DNA from: Nostoc cf. commune SO-36
GTDB lineage: Bacteria > Cyanobacteriota > Cyanobacteriia > Cyanobacteriales > Nostocaceae
Direction: 5' to 3'
DNA length: 64,000 nt
Assembly: GCF_023734775.1 (NCBI RefSeq)
Contig: NZ_AP025732.1
Location: 3,540,501 to 3,604,500, forward strand
Under the pieces are notes generated by a model that made no database searches, had not been told where the DNA came from, and saw only the letters and a list, made by a program, of their open reading frames with translations. Made by a program: the position numbers and the translations under genes. Below, piece after piece: positions 59,709-64,000 of the stretch. The first letter of the stretch is position 1; each line of letters starts with the position of its first letter.

Positions 59709-61479
59709 CTAAGCCGTTCTCACCGCCCCAGAGTAAATTAAACCCCGTTGCAGATCCAGCGTTATAATCGCTCCATCCCGAATCGCCTGCGTTGCCTGCT
59801 TCACGCCGACAATCACTGGCACACCGAGACGCAACCCAATTACTGCTGCGTGACTTGTAAGACTTTCTTCTTCCGTAATAATCCCGGCAGCTTTCCGAAT
59901 TGCCTCTACAAAATCGGCACTAGTGCGGGGTGCAACCAATATGTCTCCATGATTAAAGTTACTCACATCCATACCAGTATTCGCCACCCGTGCGCGACCA
60001 CTGACTGAACCTTGTCCGAGTCCAATTCCGTGACCTAGTATTGCCGTCACCACCTCTACCTTAATCAAATCTGTGGAGCCAGAAATTCCTTGGAGTGTGC
60101 CAGCAGTCATCACTACTAAATCTCCCTCGGACAGTAACTTCAGCTCTTGAGCCACGTTGATTGCAGCTTGAAATGTCTGACCAGTGGAAGGTAAACCTAG
60201 TACCAATAGCGGTTTTACTCCCCACACCATTTGTAACTGCCGCGCCACATTCACATGGGGGGTAACTGCCAAAATCGGTGTATGAGGGCGAAACTTAGAG
60301 ACATTGCGAGCTGTTGCCCCCGTTTGGGTTAGGGTCATGATTGCTGCTGCACCTAGTTGTTCGGCAATTTGACCGACAGCTTGACTAATTGCATTAGGAA
60401 TGGAGCGCCGGGCATCTCTCACAGAACGTAGATTTAAGTGTTGGGCTTCTTCCTGCTCCATCCGCTCGGCAATTCGTGCCATCGTCGCCACTGCTTCTAC
60501 AGGGAAGCTACCCACAGCAGTTTCATTGGAGAGCATTACCGCGTCCGTGCCGTCTAAAATCGCATTTGCCACATCGGATACTTCAGCGCGAGTCGGGCGG
60601 GGATTGCTCACCATGCTGTCTAACATCTGAGTAGCGGTGATGATGGGAATCCCCAAGCGATTTGCTGTGGAAATTAGCCGTTTTTGGAGTACCGGAACAT
60701 CTTCTGCGGGCAATTCCACCCCTAAGTCACCTCTGGCAACCATCACCCCATCACACAAAGCTAGAATCGCCTCCATTTGTTCAATGGCTTCGTGCTTTTC
60801 AATTTTGGCAACCACTGGCACTTGCTTGCCTGTACTGGAAATTAATTCTTTAATTTCGATCATGTCCTGGGGATTGCGGACAAAGGAAAGTGCTACCCAA
60901 TCGACACCCTGATCTAGACCAAACATCAAATCCTCTCGGTCTTTGTCGGTCATTGCCTTAATTGACAGGTAAACGCCAGGAAAGTTTACGCCTTTGTTGT
61001 TAGAAAGTTTTCCAGGTACGGTGATCCGACAATGTAAATCACCTTTGTCTCGGTTAATTTCCTCGACTACCATTTCTACTCGTCCATCATCGAGAAGAAT
61101 TTTTGCACCAACCGGGACTTCTTCGGCTAAATAATCGTAGGTGACGCAACTAATTTCCTGAGTGCCGACAATTGGACGATTTGTCAAGGTGAAGCGATCG
61201 CCTTTTGCTAAAACTATAGACCCGTTGTCAAACTTCCCCAAGCGAATTTTTGGGCCTTGCAAGTCTTGGAGAATAGCCACTGGCTGATTTAATTCAAAAG
61301 CGGTTTTGCCGAATTAAGCGAATACTACGCTGATGGTCGGCATGAGTTCCGTGGGAGAAGTTTAGCCGCAGCGTCGTGGCTCCCGCTTCAATAATCGCCT
61401 TGAGCATTTCAGGACTGCTAGTGGCGGGGCCAATAGTAGCGACAATTTTTGTCCGGCGCAGAGAATCTCTTAGTTGCAT
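59709..61479 (-). CDS. pyk: Pyruvate kinase (frameshifted near N-terminus)
   Basis: Converts PEP and ADP to pyruvate and ATP. The N-terminus RRTKIVATIGPATSSPEML and RLNFSHGTH is read from ATG 61479, then an extra A in a run near 61304-61307 interrupts between RLIRQ and AFELNQPVAILQDLQGPKI. The rest has the active-site lysine region VPVVAKIEKHEAI and MVARGDLGVELP. A C-terminal PEP-utiliser-like swivelling domain (ILVAPRTSADFVEAIRKAAG, ESLTSHAAVIGLRLG) gives ~589 residues, as in Bacillus-type and cyanobacterial enzymes. Confidence 0.92.
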
Positions 61480-61861
61480 AGGGGCTGAAGTTAGGGAGCT
61501 ATCTGGGAAGTCATCGTAACTTAAGTCTCATCTCCTTTTCAGTCACTGCTATATCAATAAGATATAAGCAGTTAGAGAGGGTTTATGGGAGAGTGGGGGC
61601 TGTGGGATAGACTAGATATAGTACATCAATCTTGTATCCATCCTCCCCATGAAGGAGTTTATCCCATAAACTTCTTGCCGATTGTCATACCCCACTTATT
61701 CACTAAAAACTAGTCCTTGTCTGGAATCATAGCGTTATTCATCTGCTGATATGCAAAGATGTAGATAAATCTTGCTATACAAAACTTTGCAAAAGTTTTT
61801 TGTTCCCTAATCTTGATCGTAATATTTGTAATGTTTGCTAAAGAAGGAGTCGATTTTAGAA
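61480..61861. other. Divergent promoter region of pyk and crtR
   Basis: This 382-bp gap separates divergent genes and must hold both promoters. A TATGGGAGAGTGGGGGCTGT... GGGATAG stretch and a CCCATGAAGGAGTTTATCCC segment near 61640-61670 are unexplained. I see no RNA gene. Confidence 0.5.
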
Positions 61862-62752
61862 ATGATCACATCGGAGGCACAAAAGCCACTGACAATCCCA
61901 CCAAAGGAATTTTTAGCGCCTCCTGGTGATTTCAATCCCACGCTAATGCTTTTTTCTGTAGCTGTGGCGATGCTGGTGTTATCTAACTTTGGTTACTGGC
62001 TTTTGGGAATGGCCGCATTGGCTGTGCTTTAGCGTTAATACCATTGCCTTACATTGTGCTGGACGGTAATTCATGATGCCTGTCACCAATCCGCCCATCG
62101 CAACCGGCTGATGAATGCAATGTTAGGGCATGGTAGTGCATTGATGCTAGCTTTTGCTTTTCCAGTATTTACGCGGGTACATTTACAGCATCATGGACAT
62201 GTCAATCATCCCGAAGACGACCCAGATCATTATGTCTCTACGGGTGGCCCACTATGGCTGATTGCGGTGCGGTTTTTATATCACGAAGTGTTTTTCTTTC
62301 AACGACGACTGTGGCGGAAATATGAGCTATTGGAATGGTTCATCAGCCGCTTAATTGTCGGTGTAATTGTTTATATATCAGTGCAATACCACTTTTTGGG
62401 TTACATTCTGAATTTTTGGTTCATACCAGCTTTTGTGGTGGGGATAGCACTGGGATTATTTTTTGACTATTTGCCCCATCGTCCTTTTGCGGAGCGCGAT
62501 CGCTGGAAAAATGCTCGCGTTTACCCAAACCAAGTTCTCAATATCCTAATTATGGGACAGAATTACCACTTAATTCATCATTTGTGGCCTTCTATTCCTT
62601 GGTATAATTATCAACCTGCATACTATGTCATGAAGCCACTCTTAGATGAAAAAGGATGTTATCAAACTTCAGGATTGTTGCAGAAAAAGGACTTTTTTGA
62701 GTTTGTTTATGACATTTTTTTAGGAATTCGGTTTCATCATCAAAAAGAATAG
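61862..62752 (+). CDS. crtR: Beta-carotene hydroxylase CrtR (two compensating frameshifts)
   Basis: A di-iron membrane enzyme of ~296 residues with the histidine boxes HDACH, HLQHHGHVNH and YHLIHHLWP plus DDPDHYVSTGGP, as in CrtR, which makes zeaxanthin. Between 62005 and 62070 the middle piece WLCFSVNTIALHCAG lies in a different frame, so two indels (a shift near 62010 and a missing A in GCTGGACGG near 62068) cancel out; TAG and TAA otherwise interrupt it. ATG 61862 has AAGGAG upstream and is preferred over TTG 61835. Confidence 0.85.
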
Positions 62753-62777
62753 ATTTGTTGCATACAGCGCGATCGCA

Positions 62778-63104
62778 TCAAAAACCTCCGATTTCAACAA
62801 CCACACCCGGAGCGATCGTTGCTATGGTGCTGCGAACACTGGGTATCAATGGAAGTAAATCAGGTAAGCGATTACTAGACGCTACGAGAACAACGACCGC
62901 AACTCCAGCCTGTTGCAAGTTTTGCTGATATCGTAAGTTTTGGTCTGTTGTGAGGAGAATTGTGAAATTCTCCTTCGCCATTAGTTGCAATAGCTCACCA
63001 TTCTTTTTTCCTGACCATCCCATCTCCACAACCGTGCGTACCTCATAATCAGTGAGTTCACGCCTTAAGGGTCGTGGAACACACTCATCAAGCAGAATTC
63101 GCAT
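62778..63104 (-). CDS. DUF5615 PIN-like toxin
   Basis: The 108-residue protein has the PIN-like acidic pattern of the DUF5615 family: MRILLDECVPRPLRREL (first Asp-Glu), VVEMGWSGKKNGELL and LLTTDQNLRYQQNLQ. It overlaps the upstream DUF433 gene by 17 nt and is presumably the ribonuclease toxin of that pair. Confidence 0.85.
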   Translation of the reverse strand: MRILLDECVPRPLRRELTDYEVRTVVEMGWSGKKNGELLQLMAKENFTILLTTDQNLRYQQNLQQAGVAVVVLVASSNRLPDLLPLIPSVRSTIATIAPGVVVEIGGF

Positions 63105-63312
63105 AGGCGGTCAGCATTTCCTTTGCTAATTCTAGAACGGCGATCGCTTGCTGACGGCTGACACTGGGAAAGTGATCTAAAAACTCATCCAGTGAGTCAC
63201 CTGCTTCCAGATAATCGAGCAAGGTTTTTATCGGCACACGAGTACCAACAAAAACAGGGATTCCCCCCAATATATCGGGGTCGCTATGAACAACACGCGA
63301 TGTGGATGTCAT
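63088..63312 (-). CDS. DUF433 antitoxin
   Basis: The 74-residue protein carries the DUF433 helix-turn-helix core SDPDILGGIPVFVGTRVPIK, then LLDYLEAGDSLDEFLDHFP. DUF433 proteins pair with DUF5615 toxins in cyanobacterial toxin-antitoxin modules. Start ATG 63312. Confidence 0.87.
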   Translation of the reverse strand: MTSTSRVVHSDPDILGGIPVFVGTRVPIKTLLDYLEAGDSLDEFLDHFPSVSRQQAIAVLELAKEMLTAYANSA

Positions 63313-63389
63313 ATAGTTAGTTTGTCAGCTACAGACTACCTTCCGATCCTAGCTCTGGTTGTCTCACAAATATCAATATATTCCATTGT

Positions 63390-63470
63390 TCCTTTGCAGA
63401 GCGCGATCATTGCTAGGATACTGCCAACGCTGGGTATCAATGGAAGTAAATCAGGTAGGCGATCGCTCTC
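63390..63470 (-). pseudogene. Remnant of a second DUF5615 toxin gene
   Basis: Bases 63407-63470 closely match 62815-62878 (for example GGTATCAATGGAAGTAAATC in both). On the minus strand they encode RLPDLLPLIPS as in the intact toxin's C-terminus. No N-terminal part is present. The copy lies just upstream of the DUF433 gene. Confidence 0.7.
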
Positions 63471-63694
63471 CAAACAAAGCCAAATCAGTAATTTCAGTTG
63501 GTGATGTATGCAGGCGATCGCAGTAATTAAACTCCCGTTATATTAAAGGCGGAAGCTGCTACAGGCTACGCAAAACACCCAAACGTGAATGCGGAAGTTA
63601 CTACAGGGAAGATAAACAGAGAAATTTTGTAACTGCCCAGGTAGGAAAGTCAGGGATATTCCCGTGAAGGGAGGAAAGATGGTAATGTTCAAGA

Positions 63695-64000
63695 ATGAGT
63701 CCAGAAGAAAAAGATCAAAAAATAGAAAGGCTAGAGCTAGAGGTTAAGGCACTGCTGGAAAGGATAGCAGAGCTAGAGAGAAGTTTGGGACTAGATAGCC
63801 AAACAAGTTCAAAACCACCAGCCAGCGACGGACTCAAAAAGTCAAATCAAATACGGACAAAAAGTTTAAGAGAAAAAGGGAAGCGGCCATCAGGGGGGCA
63901 GATAGGTCATCCAGGGCAGACATTAAAACAAGTATTAGAGCCAGAGAAAATAGTAGAACATCCAACACCATGCTCATGTCCTGGATGTGGAAGTGATATT
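63695..64000 (+). CDS. IS66-family transposase, N-terminal part (cut by window end)
   Basis: The 102 visible residues have the IS66 TnpC leader: coiled coil IERLELEVKALLERIAELER, the motif SSKPPASDG, a Gly-rich basic linker (GKRPSGGQIGHPGQTL) and the start of a zinc-finger CPGCGSD. The catalytic domain lies beyond the window. ATG 63695 is placed 17 nt after GGAGGAAAG. The upstream ends of the element probably lie within 63540-63690. Confidence 0.85.
   Translation, partial: MSPEEKDQKIERLELEVKALLERIAELERSLGLDSQTSSKPPASDGLKKSNQIRTKSLREKGKRPSGGQIGHPGQTLKQVLEPEKIVEHPTPCSCPGCGSDI

Noticed and set aside
63286..63504. 72-codon plus-strand frame
   Set aside because: It overlaps the DUF433 start antisense and the toxin remnant; no ribosome-binding site.

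Overview
The window looks like chromosome of a filamentous, probably heterocyst-forming cyanobacterium (Nostoc/Anabaena group). The evidence is the dense scatter of HIP1 octamers (GCGATCGC), psaM, the carboxysome shell pair ccmK3-ccmK4, a crtR-type carotene hydroxylase, a valyl-tRNA synthetase carrying a membrane CAAD segment, a CYP110-like P450, a HetZ-related regulator, and the short tandem heptamers and palindromic dispersed repeats typical of Nostocaceae.

Layout. 0-6.3 kb: a 2003-residue repeat protein with a seven-blade-like N-terminus, seven 131-residue cadherin-like units and RTX calcium-binding units. 6.5-10.1 kb: a small conserved protein and valS. 10.2-15.3 kb: a defence-like stretch with a GxxExxY PD-(D/E)XK-type gene framed by inverted dispersed repeats, a dienelactone hydrolase, and a two-gene McrBC-like unit (TPR-AAA ATPase plus DUF2357/PD-(D/E)XK nuclease). 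15.7-23.7 kb: mostly housekeeping (FGGY kinase, psaM with a duplicated N-terminus, TPR protein, GST, YajQ, MAPEG, DprA-like, PadR remnant, BioD/DRTGG-like protein). 24.3-28.3 kb: Uma2 nuclease, an osmoprotectant ABC operon (opuBA-BB-BC type), a HEPN-like ORF running in frame into an ArsC/Spx-like gene. 28.4-33 kb: mobile-repeat zone with an ISKra4-like element, a related MITE, a GNAT acetyltransferase and a 21-bp minisatellite. 33.1-40 kb: accessory genes (phytochelatin-synthase-like cysteine peptidase, a 1251-residue CHAT-STAND-TPR protein, a small membrane protein, a MITE, and a vapBC pair whose toxin gene is interrupted by a 42-bp repeat). 40.3-48.7 kb: ABC-F ATPase, DUF1824, prohibitin, ABC exporter, CcmS-like protein, acyltransferase, P450. 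48.9-52.6 kb: a carboxysome satellite locus, with a ParA/coiled-coil pair resembling McdA-McdB followed by ccmK3-ccmK4. 53.4-64 kb: HetZ-related regulator, PilB-like degenerate protein, Crp-family regulator, M61 peptidase, pyruvate kinase, crtR, a DUF433/DUF5615 toxin-antitoxin pair and the start of an IS66 transposase.

A pervasive oddity is that about a dozen conserved genes, including the essential valS and the central pyk, are broken by one-base indels. Because essential genes are hit, sequencing or assembly indels are the simplest explanation; real gene decay as in a symbiont is the alternative. Frameshifted genes are annotated here across their full span.

The best leads for something new are: (1) the GxxExxY gene enclosed by inverted copies of a dispersed repeat; (2) an ISKra4-like element and two non-autonomous relatives sharing GGGAGCATCC ends and 8-9 bp target duplications; (3) the TPR-McrB-like/DUF2357 pair; (4) the CHAT-STAND-TPR protein and its neighbours; (5) McdAB-like genes beside ccmK3-ccmK4.
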